A program made the translations under genes and the position numbers. Positions 23,415-34,600 of a stretch of 64,000 nt of DNA are shown in pieces. Numbering within the stretch: the first letter of the stretch is position 1; each line of letters starts with the position of its first letter. The stretch spans positions 620,001 through 684,000 of the forward strand of contig QANY01003844.1 of the NCBI GenBank assembly GCA_003255025.1, in the 5' to 3' direction. Origin of the DNA: Datisca glomerata (Eukaryota; Streptophyta; Magnoliopsida; Cucurbitales; Datiscaceae). The notes under the pieces are model-generated. The model ran no database searches and was not told where the DNA came from. It worked only from the letters and a program-made list of their open reading frames with translations.

Positions 23415-25400
23415 ATGCGAGCTCATGTTAGGGTCATGGATGAGCAAGAAAGAGAACAATCAATAAAGGAAATGCAAGAAGAAATTAGGGAGCTAAAAGA
23501 GCAAATTACCAGAGTCCTGGAACTCCTCGCCGCCAGTAAAGGAAAAGCCTATCTTGATAATTCGCAAGGGGCTCAATCATCATAAAATCAACTGTCAAAC
23601 GATACTCCACATTACACTCCTAGGTTTACTCCTACCTATCAACGTCATCAGACTGACCACTTTCAGCATGCTTCCCCACCAGTAAATATCTAGCACTATC
23701 CATTTTCAAATGTCCAGCAAATGATGCAAATAGGAAAAATTGGGTACAACCCATCCACAATCGCATCTGGCCACAACCAAGCTTTCACTCCAGAAGGCGA
23801 ACTCGCTAATGAACCAATCAACATACCCGATGTCGATGACCCAAAGGTGAAGAGGCCTGTTACCAAACCAAGCGAAGACCCACTGTCAAAACATAAGCTG
23901 GACTTTCTAAAGGAGAGAATGCGCGCCATTGAAGGGTTACAAGTGTATGGAACCATTGATTCCACTCAATTATATTTGGTGCCAATGTAACCATCCCACA
24001 CAAATTCAAACTACATGAGTTTGAAAAATATGATGGTAGTACATGCCCAAGAAGTCACCTTATCATGTATTGTAGAAAGATGGTTTCTTATGCAAATGAT
24101 GATAAGCTGTTGATTCATTTCTTTCAAGATAGCTTGATGGGGTCTGCATCTCACTGGTATATCCAATTGGATAGCCAACATATTCAGAGGTGAAAAGATT
24201 TAGCCGATGCTTTCTTACGCCAATACAAATTCAACATAGACATAGTTCTTAATCGTCTATATCTATAAAGGATGAAAAAAAGCCTATAGAAGGCTTTAAA
24301 GAATATGCACAAAGGTGGAAAGAATTAGTTGCTCAGATACAACCTGCCTTGTCAGAAAAGGAGATGGCTACAATCTTTATCAACACCTTAAAATCTCCAT
24401 TCTATGATAGGATGATTGGAAACGCTTCAAACAACTTCTCTGGCATTATAATGATCGGTGAAAAGATTGAATAGGGGGTCAAGAATGAAAAAAATTTGGA
24501 AGTTGTATCAGATACATCATCCATAAAAAAGGGGCCACCGTTGAAGCGAAAAAAAAATGAGATGTATAAATGATCGATTTTGGGTAGCCGTCACAAGCTG
24601 TGAACCTAGGGCTAGGATATTCAAAGTATAGTAAAGGGCCCAAATCTACGACATCATATGGTAAAAATACCTCACAAATTCTATCATTCTCAACAATCAA
24701 CATTTCAAAACAACCCATGACCCGATTTTGACCCATCGACTCACCAACATAATGTTGGTCAGGCTGATTAGCCTTAGAGGGTAATTTGAAATAATCAATG
24801 TGATGTTTGTCCAATGTGATCCAATCCATATGTCCTATACAGAACTCCTACCACAACTGATACGAATAATCAATTGGTGTCGATTCCTTATAAACCTCTT
24901 CAGCCACCATATCCAAGGTGGTATGATCTGACTGCTCGTTGTGATTAGTATGCTGGGGTAGTTGGACATTTGACTGAGAATTGCACACTATTAAAGGGTA
25001 GAGTACAAGCTTTGATAAAGGATGGATGATTGAATTTCAAAAATGCTAATGGAAACGCAAATATTATTTCCAACCCTCTACCAAACCATGAGAATCCTGT
25101 CATAAACGTAATTGAGGAATCTTTTCCATATGAAAAGAAGGATGTGGCAGATGTGAGCACGTCAATGGAAATACTTTTCCATCTTCTTTCTAAAGTGGGG
25201 TACATCTACCCAACACTCTTATAGGATGAATGCATTTCTAAGAAGCATATGCATGACTTTGATTGTTTGTTTAATAAGAATCTGACTGGGCATACAATTG
25301 GGGAACGTGCTGATTTTAAAATGGAAGTGCAAAGGTTATTGGATGCAAAGATACTTACAATAAGTCATAAAGGATAAAGGGAATACCAAGAAGATGACTT
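23415..25400 (+). pseudogene. gag (Retrotrans_gag type) of the Ogre-type element
   Basis: Starts at ATG 23415 (MRAHVRVMDEQERE...) with a Glu-rich coil (EMQEEIRELKEQITRV). It continues through LDFLKERMRAIEGLQVYG, FEKYDGST, HLIMYCRKMVSYANDD, LIHFFQDSLMGSASHWY and AQRWKE, the capsid landmarks. Near 24900-25020 a zinc-knuckle-like C-x-Y-AGVVGH-x4-C appears (GVVGHLTENCTLLKGRVQAL), then SNPLPNHENP. Gag packages the RNA in virus-like particles. Stops at 23583 and 23691 and frameshifts around 24000-24850 show decay. Confidence 0.85.
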
Positions 25401-26500
25401 TTTAGTCCAAGTGTCATCTTATATCTCAAATCCTCTTACAATACATTATGGGGAACAATCAACTCGCACCTCTACGTCTTATACTCTGATGCCCATCACC
25501 ATCCAAATACTGGGTGCATTTGCTTACAAAGGTTCAAAAGAAATACCATGGAGGTACGTATATAAGGTTATTGCAAGCAGTAATGACAAAACTCAAGCGC
25601 TAAATCCGTCAAACCTCGATCTCCCCATAACTAATATTTCAGGAATAGGTAGGATGATGATGAGTGGCAGATGCTACACACCAGAAGTTTTGAAAATGGA
25701 TATGAGTGACAAGTTTGAAAGGAAAAGAAAAGGGAAAGCCAAAGAAAGCGTCAATGGTCATGAGCTCCAAAAAGAGATGTATAATGGCCAAGTGATAGAC
25801 CTGAATATAATTAGAGGTACAGAGAAAGAAACAGCATTGTCTGAAGAAGAAGTATGTGAATTTTTTAAGCTCATCAAGCAAAACGAGTATAAGGTGATAT
25901 AGAACAACTTAACCGCTTACCTGCTGACATATCACTTTCACAGATGATGTAGTCAGAGACATAGAGATACAAATTCGAATTGGTCCATACCTATTCAATT
26001 TACTTTCCAAGTCATGGACATAAATCCAGCATATAGTTTTCTTTTAGGTCGACCGTGGATTCACTCTGCTGGGGAAGAAGATTTATTGGTATCCAAGCCG
26101 GCCTCCATACAATATATTGAGGCGGCAGAAAAAGTATTGGAGTGCTCATTTCGATCATTTGATCTTGCAAACACCACATTAGTTGCTAGTGGGAAACTTG
26201 ATCCAACGCCAAGCCTATTGAAAGCATCTCAAATGGTGGCAAAGTTGACGATAAAATGGTGATATAAGCTAGGCAAAGGACTAGGAGGTGAGCATCAAGG
26301 CATAAGTACGATAATCGATAGGGATAAGAATGAGGAAATGTTTGGGCTTCGATATAGACTAACCAAGGCTAATAGAGGGAGGGTGGAAGCTCAAAAGAAA
26401 GAAAAGAGGATTGCTAGGCTCAAAAATAGGAAATTCGATATGGAAATGACAATCGCACCCCATATTTTTTAATCCTTCAAAAGTGTGGGAATTTCATTCG
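25401..26500 (+). pseudogene. Protease region of pol, active site deleted; G-patch-like tail
   Basis: Open piece 25411-25902 carries the pre-protease linker of Ogre-like pol (KEIPWRYVYKVIASS, ISGIGRMMMSGRCYTPE, EEVCEFFKLIKQNEYKVI). The next recognisable part is MDINPAYSFLLGRPWIHSAG (26014-), the C-terminal part of the aspartic protease. The DNGSS-type catalytic segment that should lie between is absent. After GRPWIHSAG the frame jumps to EEDLLVSKPASIQYIE, a second small deletion. LGKGLGGEHQG near 26270-26300 resembles the G-patch found here in related elements. Confidence 0.75.
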
Positions 26501-27039
26501 AAGAACCGGTTATAGTAGAGTAGTACGACCTTAAAAATGATATCGCCCAGCTTCCAATATCTGCAATCTAGGAAAATCATCAAGTGCAAGTACATAGATT
26601 TGGTTTCTCGATACGATTCAGATTATGAGTTTAACAATTGGGAGGTCATTGAGATACCAATGCTTCTTGGGAATTTTCAAGAGTAATATGCTAATGCCAA
26701 AATTCTAATGAGTCTACCTAATGCCTTAGATATTTCATTGTTATGGGCCTATATTCACGTTTGTTTCATGTCATCTCTTCGAATGAAAGTCTAAAAACTT
26801 GTTTCATTTACTTTTATTAATGATAAATACAATTCCAGTTCTTTTTTGTTTTTCCTTTTATGTCTACTTTTTTCCATTTCTGAAATGGTGTTCATACTCA
26901 TGCATTGTTTATTTTCTTTTCTCGCCTTTCTTTCATCTAATAGTTTAATTCAGGTTTAAGAACGGTCATTTTGAAAATTAGTGTAGAGTCAGATGAAAGT
27001 GACGAGGATAATTTTGAACCATCTCCAGAAATTTTATGA

Positions 27040-28140
27040 ATGGTAGAATATGATGAAAAAATTACTCAACTTTATCAAGAGTTAATGGAGGTGATAAATT
27101 TAGGATTGGATGAAGAGACAAAAGAAGTCCAAATCGGCACTTCTATGACAAGCGAAAGCCATCGACAATTAATTGATTTACTCAAGGAATATATTGACGT
27201 CTTTGCATGATCTTATCAAGATATGATGGGTCTAGACATTGATATAGTGGTTCATCATTTGCCATTTATGCCTGAGAGTAAACCAGTGCGACAAAAGCTA
27301 CGGATAATGAAACCAGACATGCTGGTACAGATCAAAGAAGAAGTTAAAAGGCAAGTAGATGCAGGTTTTCTGGAAGTATTAAAATACCCTGAATGAGTTG
27401 CTAACATAGTCCTAGTACCGAAGAAAAATAGAAAAGTAAGGATGTGCGTCGATTATAGAGACTTAAATCGGGCTGGCCCCAAGGAGAATTTTTCATTACC
27501 CCATATCGATGTCTTAGTATATAACACTGCATGACATTCAACCTTCTCTTTCATGGATGGTTTTTCAGGGTATAACTAAATCAAAATGGCTCATGAAGAT
27601 CGTGAAAAGACCACTTTTATAACTTTGTGTGGTACATTGTGTTATAAGGTTATGCCATTTCATTTAAAGAATGCAGAGATGACTTACCAACGGGCAATGA
27701 TAACACTGTTTCATATATGATGCATAAAAAAATTGAAGTGTACGTTGATGATATGATTGTCAAATCTTGTCAAGGGGAAGATCACACTGTCACTCTGTGG
27801 GAACTATTTGAACGGTTGAGAAAGTTTCGGTTAAAGCTTAACCCGACAAAGTGTACATTCATAGCATCTTCAGAAAAACTACTTGGTTTTGTCGTGAGCA
27901 AGGAAGGAATAAAATTTGACCCTGACAAGGTTCGAGCCATCATTGATATGCCACCACCTCAAACTCAAAAGGAAGTTAGAAGTTTCTTGGGGAGATTAAA
28001 TTACATAGCCCGGTTCATCTCACAGCTAACTGCAACTTTTGAACCTATCTTTAAACTTCTCCGTAAAAGTAATATAGAAGGATGGAATGATGATTGCCAA
28101 AACACTTTTGAGAAGATCAAGAAATGCTTGTAAAATCCAC
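27040..28140 (+). pseudogene. Reverse transcriptase of the Ogre-type element
   Basis: RT landmarks in order: DIVVHHLPFMPESKPVRQK, VKRQVDAGFLEV, VRMCVDYRDLNRAGPK (27436-27483), and FMDGFSGYN. A frameshift near 27715 follows, then VYVDDMIVKSCQ with both catalytic aspartates (27741-27764), LRLNPTKC-like LKLNPTKCTF, LLGFVVSKEGI and VRSFLGRLNYIARFI. Stops at 27208, 27397, 27532 and 27577. The second half (27717-28133) is open for 138 codons. RT copies the element RNA into DNA. Confidence 0.9.
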
Positions 28141-28550
28141 TTATACTTGTTCCTCCAACTCCAGGACGTCCACTCATTTTGTATCTTATAGTAAAAGAAA
28201 CATCCATGGGTTGCATACTTGATCAACATTACGCCTCTAGAAGGAAAGAACGAGAAATATACTATTTAAGCAAAAGGTTCACAAACTATGATGCTAATTA
28301 TTCGATATTGGAGAAAATGTCTTATGCATTAGCCTGGGTTGTTCATCGGTTTAGACAGTACATGTTATACCACACCACTTGATTAATTTAAATATGGATC
28401 CAATCAAGTATATCTTTGAAAAACCATCACTTTCTAGGTGAATTGCTAAATGGAAAAGGTTGCTCTCAGAATATGATATTGTCTATTTCACAAGAAAGTC
28501 AATAAAAAGAAGTGTACTTGCTGATTATCTGGCAGATCAACCAGTGCAAG
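28141..28550 (+). pseudogene. First RNase H domain
   Basis: Follows RT directly with PPTPGRPLILYLIV, MGCILDQ and EREIYYLSKRFTNYDANYS, then MSYALAWVVHRFRQYM, and after a break LSEYDIVYFTRKSIKRSVLADYLA. These are the landmarks of the Ty3/gypsy RNase H. The YLIVKE where DAS is usual indicates loss of a catalytic Asp. Two frame changes interrupt it. Confidence 0.75.
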
Positions 28551-29120
28551 ATTATGAGCCTATGAAGTTTGATTTTCCTTATGAAAATGTATCAATCATA
28601 GCAAAAAATGAAGGAGAATATATGGATCCAGAATTGTGGACAATGTTATTTGATGGTGCATCTAATGATGTAGGACATGAGATTTGGGTAATCCTCATAT
28701 CTCCTGAGGGAAAATATTTCTCATTCACGACAAAACTATGCTTTGACTATACAAACAATGTGGCAGAATATGAGGCATGTTCCATGGGAATTCAAGTAGC
28801 TTGTGATATGAAGATAAGGAAACTCCAAGTGTACGGAGATTCGTTGTTGGAGATACGATAACTAAACGGAGAATGGGAAGCTAGAGACTCCAAGATGGTA
28901 CCCTACAACAAACATGTAACTAAGTTGAGCTAAGCTTTTAAAGTGATGTCACTTGACCATATACTCAGAGACAATAATCAAATCGCAGATGCACTGGCAA
29001 CTTTAGCGCCCATGTTTGCCCCAAACTTTAAGAAAGAAGTGCAACCCATAAAAATTGAGAAGCGAGATTTTCCTACTCACTATATGAGCATTGAAGAAGA
29101 TCCAGACACAAGACCATGAT
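28551..29120 (+). pseudogene. Second (archaeal-type) RNase H domain, aRNH
   Basis: The open frame 28460-28861 contains WTMLFDGASNDVGHEIW (first Asp), NNVAEYEACSMGIQ (Glu) and KLQVYGDSLLEI (Asp). Further on NNQIADALATLA supplies the last Asp. This is a second RNase H beside the first, a known hallmark of the Tat lineage. A stop ends the frame at 28859. Confidence 0.8.
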
Positions 29121-30035
29121 ATTACGACATCAAGTAGTATATAAAGAATGGTGAATATCTATCTAAGGCTTCCGATAATGATAAACACACTATCAGAAGA
29201 TTGTCCATGGGTTTCTTCTTGAATGATGAAATACTCTACAAAACAAACCATGAACATATGATAATGGACATATGATGGCCAAACAAACTTGAGAGAAAAA
29301 TATTATTGGTTAACTCTAGAATCTGACTGCATCAAGTACGCCAAGAAATATCATAAATGTCAAATTTCTACTCATAAAATTCATGTACTTACATCCCCTT
29401 TGCATGTCATGGTCGCACCTTGGCCGTTCTCTATGTGGGGTATGGACGTCATTGGTCTCATCAAACCAAAAGATGAACGGAGTAGTGGAGAAGCCAATTA
29501 GAACATAAAAAGATCATAGAGAAGATGATGGAGTTTTATAAGGATTGGCATGAGATACTCTCGTTTACACTACATGGCTACTGCACATCAGTTCGAACAT
29601 CAACTGGGGCAACGCCATTCTCTTTGGTATATGACATGGAAGCAGTCCTTTCCATTGAGGTGGAAATTCCCTCCCTTAGAGTCTTAGTGGAGGCGAAATT
29701 AGAAGAAGCAAAGTGGGTACAAACACGATATGAGTAATTGAATTTCATCGAGAAAAAAGATTGATTGCATTATGTATAGGGCAATTATATTAAAGAAAAA
29801 TGATGCAAGCGTGTGACAAAAAGTTACGTCCCCGATGTTTCCGAGAAGTGATTTGGTGTTGAAAAAGGTACTCTCATATCAAAAAGACTATCTTGGGAAA
29901 TGGACCCCAAATTATGAAGGACCTTTCGTAGCCAAGAAGGTCTTCACGGGAGGATCTCTCATTCTAACAAATATGAATGGAGATGATTTACCGAATACAA
30001 TTAATTCGGATGCAGTCAAGAAGTACTTCGTTTGA
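29121..30035 (+). pseudogene. Integrase with deleted catalytic core
   Basis: The N-terminal zinc-binding part is present: YYWLTLESDCIKYAKKYH, then CQISTHKIHV and WPFSMWGMDVIGLIKPKDE, which includes the first core Asp. It then jumps to SSGEAN plus IKKIIEKMMEFYKDWHE, normally ~120 codons further on. The second Asp and most of the core are gone. The C-terminal part follows: TSTGATPFSLVYDMEAVLS, VEIPSLRVLVEAKLEEA, and LGKWTPNYEGPFVAKKVF, ending SDAVKKYFV with a stop at 30033-30035. No chromodomain is visible. Confidence 0.85.
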
Positions 30036-30850
30036 CCACTCTGAGTATGAGAAAAATGAAGTTGGGCAAAAAAATGTTTTAAAAAAGAGCCGTCTCGAAT
30101 ACTGGAGAAATTTTTATTCTATAATTTTCCAAATCCTTGTTTGTAAACATTGTTCATAATCAATGAAGAGCCTTGTTTTTAGTTGACAAATACATATACT
30201 TCATCTTCTCATTATTTTCATTATTTCTTATTCATCTTAATTCTAAAATATCATTAATTACTCTTGAAATAACTCAGAATCATAAACTTGGTTTGGTGAA
30301 AACCAATTGAAAAAGAAAAGAAAAGAACAGGAACTAAGAAAGGTGGTCTGAGTGCGAGGTGAAATCTGAAAAGTCACCACGAGAAAAGTCAATATGCGCA
30401 TGGCAAAAGCTAAAGCGCGATTAGAGGATTACACAATTAGAAGTGAAAAAAAGAATCCAAAGGTGGAGAAATTATTCACCACTGACATGGAGCCAAATAC
30501 TGGGGCATAAACCAATAAATAAGGATGTATCATTTTCATGAAAGTATGCTCGATACTTTTAAAGGGTGGTGGATATAAACAAAAATAATCAAATAATTTT
30601 TTTACAAATGTTCACAATCATGCATAGCATGCATGCACTCAAAATCACTACTTTGTATTTATATTTAAGAATTACAATGCATAGACACGCATCATATTAA
30701 TATTTTTTATGCAATTTAAGCGCATGAATCATTTCAAGATACTTTTCCAAAATCCACATATGACTTTTCAGCATTTAGAGCCTTCTATAGTCTAGGTCTA
30801 GCTACCATATGAAGCTTTTATAAATCAGATCAAACACTTCATTTTCTCTC
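30036..30850 (+). other. Ogre-type 3' UTR, first part
   Basis: Long non-coding stretch after the integrase stop. No gene found; a short frame at 29977-30159 is an out-of-frame overlap with the integrase end. Long 3' UTRs are usual in Tat elements. Confidence 0.6.
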
Positions 30851-31137
30851 GTTAAATCAAACTCGAATTGAGTCGAGGTCGAAGCCTATGTCTATCCAGG
30901 TCCATTTCTCTTTAAATATATATGGTTAAATCAAACTCGAATTGATTCGATGTCGAAGCCTGTGACTAACCAGGTCTGTTTTCTTTCGATTATCTCCAGT
31001 TAAATTGAAATGGAATTAAGTAGAGGTCGAAACCTGTGTCTAACAAGGTCCATTTTCCTTCAAATATTTCGGTTAAATCGAACCTGCATCAAGTCGAGGT
31101 CAAAGCCTGTATCTATCCAGGTCCATTTCACATTTCT
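30851..31137 (+). repeat. Tandem array, four ~74-bp units, in the 3' UTR
   Basis: Units start at GTTAAAT at 30851, 30925, 30999 and 31072 (spacing 74, 74, 73). Each runs through a consensus with CGAATTGAGTCGAGGTCGAAGCCTGTGTCTA-like sequence, ending in CAGGTCCATTT. Units differ by several substitutions, so the array is not recent. Tandem repeats in the hypervariable 3' UTR are known for Tat/Ogre elements and can seed satellites. Confidence 0.9.
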
Positions 31138-31257
31138 GTCATTTCATAGAGCCCAAATCAGTGGAGGATTCTAATTCCCTTATCCATATAATATTTTCTC
31201 ATACCAATCAAAATACTTATCTACACATTTGTACATCTTCTAAGTTTAGAAGCGTGA

Positions 31258-31272
31258 ATAAAGGAAGGCAGC
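31258..31272 (+). promoter_or_regulatory. Polypurine tract of the Ogre-type element
   Basis: ATAAAGGAAGGCAGC directly before the TGTAGGTACCG start of the 3' LTR. The purine run plus GCAGC fits the primer for plus-strand synthesis in this lineage. Confidence 0.6.
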
Positions 31273-32697
31273 TGTAGGTACCGTATTTTGACCAGATCAA
31301 TACTTTGAAAATATGCATTTTTCTCATATACTAGTTTAAGACTATGTATATGATTTGAAAAATACCTAATAGACTAAAAATGAGAAAAGAATTGTCCAAG
31401 GACTAAAAAAATAAAAAAAGTGCAAAAGGACTATAAGTAAAAAGTGATGCCAAGTTTTTCTATAAACAGAGGGGTGAAGTTTAAAAGGAGGATTTGAGGA
31501 GGGAGAAAGTAAGGGGATTTTAGAGAGAGAAAGAGAGGTCTTGAAAAAATAGTTGAGACTTTTTAAAAGAAAGAGAAAGAGAATCTTCATTTCTATGCAT
31601 CTTTCATCTTCTCCTATTTTTTGTTTATGGTAGTTTCAATTTCTTGTACTTTAGCTTACAATAATATATCTTATTCATTATTCTTCATCATCTCTCTTCT
31701 TGACACTTATGTAGTTGATATTTTTTGTTTCATTTTCTATATATAAGTTGTTTGTTCTTTTTTTATCATTTCTCATATTCTTAATCTTAAGTTCTATTTT
31801 CATGCATTGTTGATTTTTCTATAAGTTTGATAATGAGATGTTTTTGTCATCAACTCAAATAATGAGTATGGGGATAAAGCTTTTCAGGAGTATAAAATTA
31901 ACTCAATGTAAATCAACCATTTAATGGGTTGAAAGTATACATTTAATTAAAATATCTCCTATGATAATTTCTCATACAATAAATGTATAAAATAGACAGT
32001 AAAATTTTTATACAAGATTATACAAATATTTAAGCTTGGAATTTTTTATGTTCTTACAAGTCTTTTTTCATTTTTTTAATTTTCTTGATTATTATTTTGA
32101 CACTTGTTTGAACTAGTTATCATCTATGATAATTCCTAGCAATGAAGGAAGAAAGAAAAAATGGTAATTAGTGAATTAAGTAGTCAAAAAGAAAAAAGAG
32201 TTTTTTTCTTATATCCCAAACAAAAAAAATATTATATTTTCAATGTTTTATTGATTTTTTTTAGTGAAACTTGTTTGAACTAATTATCATCTATGATCAT
32301 TCTTTTGCTATTTGATTAAGAATGAGGGAAGAAAGGAAAAATGAAATTAGTAGACTATGTAATCAAAAATAGTATGTTCATGCCAATTATATATGAAATT
32401 AAATATTTTTCATAGATTAATTTATTTATATATAAAAGATTTATTATTAATTTATTTATAAGATATATATACATTTTTATGATCTCTAATATTTTTTCCA
32501 TTATTCTTTCTTTTTCTTCATAGTTCTTATTTCTTCTTATTTATTTATATGTTATTGTCATACAATCATGATTGTAGTGTGATTATTATTTCTTTCTTTT
32601 ATCATTAGAATTAGCGTTCATATATTAAAACCATAACAAATTTTGTTAATTTCATTATTTAGTTTTCACTAAAAATATCCGAAGAAGTACTTTGGAA
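31273..32697 (+). repeat. Ogre-type 3' LTR, truncated at its 3' end
   Basis: Starts TGTAGGTACCGTATTTTGAC and follows the 5' LTR to CTTTGGAAGTTTTTA. The last ~390 bp of the LTR and the target duplication are missing; copia LTR follows at once. A ~240-bp segment of the 5' LTR is absent near 32464. Many small differences between the LTRs point to an old insertion. Confidence 0.85.
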
Positions 32698-33856
32698 GTT
32701 TTTATTAAAGCTTAGAATTATGGGTCTATGGTCCGCAAGTCACCTCTATACTACATAATCTAGTGTGTGATAGTTCAGAACATGAGAAAATGACTAAATT
32801 GCGATTGAAATTAAATTTCTTGGCTAAATATATAATTATGAGATAATTATATTTAATTTATAAATTACAAATTAATTAATTTAATTTTCAAAAATTACAA
32901 TAAAATAATTTTATCGATTAATTTTGTATTGATCTATAAGTGAGACAAAATATTGATTTATGAAATTAAATAATATTAAATCATTATGAATAATGATTTG
33001 ATTTGGTTTGTCTAATCTGTTAATTAACAAATAAAAAAAATTGATTGAGAGATCAAATAAGTTAATTTTGAATTAAATGATATCTAGATATTTATCTGAT
33101 AAAAATAAATAATAAACTTAGAAAATGACTACGCGGCATATTGGACTTTCACATGTCAATCATTGATTTTGAATTAGAGATTGATATGGACTATTGTAGT
33201 ACCACATTACACTATACTGGATAGTAACGCGTCACGACACTATAGTGGTGTCGTGAGTCATCACTGTAGTGAGGCACTGTGACTCTTCACGGCGGCACTG
33301 CAGTGTTGCTCAATTATAGTGAGTCCCACTACATTGACACATTTGTAATTAATTTATTAATTTATGTAAATCTCTTAAAAATCTAATGAGCTTTGACCTA
33401 GAAGATATATATTGATAGTAATCTATTAGGCTCAGTGCTGCAACCGCAACCAGTGTGTAATTCTGTGATTAAAGGTTAATCAAAAAGCTCTGTGAGTTTT
33501 TCTAATTCTTTCAGAGTTTTGTCTCACAATAGTCATTCTCTAAAATTTCTAGATCTCATGTGTTGAGTGCAATTAGAAATAAAAATATCTTTGATTTATT
33601 CTACGTGCCCACACAAGTCTCGCAGTCTGTCGTTCATGAGATTACAGCTTTGTTGTTTGTAAGGACGCTTGATAGACTACAAGAGTTATAATTTATATAT
33701 TTGTACGTCTTAGATTTAATATAAAGATATATAATGAATACGATCTAGAAAAAAAAATTCAATTAAAAAATTTTCATCTTTGAGAGCTACGATGATGCGA
33801 TCGTTTATCATTTTATAATTTTTTTTAAACAGCTCAACGCCTTTCCTAGGATTCCA
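32698..33856 (+). repeat. Copia-2 3' LTR, right piece
   Basis: Resumes at TTATTAAAGCTTAGAATTATG, matching the 5' LTR from about 12690, and ends near GATTCCA. About 20 bp of copia LTR and the end of the gypsy 3' LTR are missing at the junction, so a deletion spanned it. The end is approximate because the two copies differ in the last 30 bp. Confidence 0.75.
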
Positions 33857-34139
33857 CCGGAAGGAACATATGAAATTAACAGAGAACATGGAATGCTGAA
33901 GCCATCGACCTTTATGATATTGCATCCATCATCAAAGTAAATTCTAGCACTTCCTAGTTTAATGGCCAAAAATCAAAGAACTGTCTTTGAATCTTTTCGA
34001 ATTACTATGACAAATAATTATAAGAAAACTCATTTCCAGTTAAAAAAAAAAACTCATTTCCAGTTAAAAAAAGTGATCAAATGTAGTCAAGTTTATCAAA
34101 ATTGAGTTAATTGTCGTTGTAAGTTCTTTTTTGTTAAAG
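33857..34139. other. Spacer after the nested block; small direct duplication
   Basis: No gene recognised. A 24-bp unit containing AACTCATTTCCAGTTAAAAA is repeated at 34027 and 34051. The missing 5' half of Copia-1 would be expected here if Copia-2 had split it, but no copia sequence was seen. Confidence 0.4.
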
Positions 34140-34600
34140 AAAGCGAGGACTTCTTTGATAGAAGAACTTATTTTATCTTGTTCCCAATTTAACATTAAAT
34201 AAGTGCGAATCATATATCTGATCATATATATATTATCATTATATATTTAAAATTACTATAAAGAAGTAGGGTTTTCAATGCGAGATCTAAAAACATATCT
34301 CTCCATGGCACCAGTAGTAAGTACTCTATGGTTCGGGTCTTTCGCTGGTCTATTAATAGAGATTAATCGTTTATTCCTAGATGCGTTGATTTTCCCATTT
34401 TTCATTCTAGTTATTGACCTGAGAAGGGGTGAAGAAGATTAGAGATACAATGTGACTAATCCCCCTCCCTTTCTTTTCTTTTTAAGAATTAAAATAAGTA
34501 AAAAAAGAGAAAGAATAAAACTGGATTCACTCCTGTGAAACTTGAATTCGGGTCTAGATTTCAATTAAATTAATCAAAGAGTAAGAAAATATAAATTTAA
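34140..34600 (+). other. Nuclear plastid-DNA insertion (NUPT) around psaJ
   Basis: The gene at 34278 and its flanks have the look of the plastid psaJ locus: a purine-rich GTAGGGTTTTCA just before the ATG, and the downstream AGAAGGGGTGAAGAAGATTAG and CTAATCCCCCTCCCT spacer. Plastid genomes are circular and dense with genes, so isolation among retrotransposons points to transfer into the nucleus. The limits are approximate; neither trnP upstream nor rpl33 downstream is seen, so only a short piece was transferred or remains. Confidence 0.75.
34278..34442 (+). pseudogene. psaJ: Photosystem I subunit IX (PsaJ) copy with lost stop codon
   Basis: PsaJ is a small one-helix membrane subunit of photosystem I, made in plastids and about 44 residues long. 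This frame begins [20 protein letters not shown] and continues [13 protein letters not shown], a near-exact match to the family. At codons 41-43 a T is missing from the run before CATTCTAG. The native TTC-TAG end (TAG at 34408-34410) is therefore out of frame, and the protein reads on through the old 3' flank to TAG at 34440-34442, giving 54 residues. Substitutions such as LFLDALIF for the usual LFPDALTF support decay without selection. Not expected to function. Confidence 0.85.

Larger units (their letters stand above)
18377..32697 (+). mobile_element. Tat/Ogre-type Ty3/gypsy LTR retrotransposon, defective
   Basis: A 14.3-kb element inserted in the Copia-2 3' LTR. LTR copies lie at 18377-20443 and 31273-32697 (the latter 3'-truncated). 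The interior has the layout known from Ogre/Retand-like Tat elements: an extra ORF of DUF7745 type plus coiled coil before gag, then gag, protease region, RT, RNase H, a second RNase H (aRNH), integrase, and a long 3' UTR with tandem repeats. The primer-binding site is of the TTGGCGACTCCACTGG type. Protease and integrase catalytic cores are deleted, and every ORF carries stops. A minus-strand fragment of the same LTR family lies at 45950-46850. Confidence 0.9.
11763..33856 (+). mobile_element. Copia-2: Ty1/copia element with ~2.1-kb LTRs, split by a gypsy insertion
   Basis: The sequence at 11763-13940 matches 17453-18376 joined to about 32698-33856, giving two LTRs of roughly 2.1 kb around a short, decayed interior. 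The 3' LTR is interrupted by the Ogre-type element. The interior lacks gag and protease; it keeps pre-integrase, integrase and part of RT, and jumps from RT straight to the last residues of RNase H. The first ~15 bases of the 5' LTR (TGTTGGGTGTAGTG in the 3' copy) are missing at 11763. The element lies within or beside Copia-1, so it is the younger of the two. Confidence 0.85.

Noticed and set aside
24479..24829. 116-codon minus-strand frame
   Set aside because: Antisense to the gag region of the Ogre-type element, whose plus-strand reading has clear family features.
28001..28229. Two minus-strand frames
   Set aside because: Antisense overlaps of the intact-looking RT second half of the Ogre-type element.
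34140..34600. True plastid contig sequence
   Set aside because: Flanks are nuclear retroelements, neighbouring plastid genes are absent and the gene is frameshifted.
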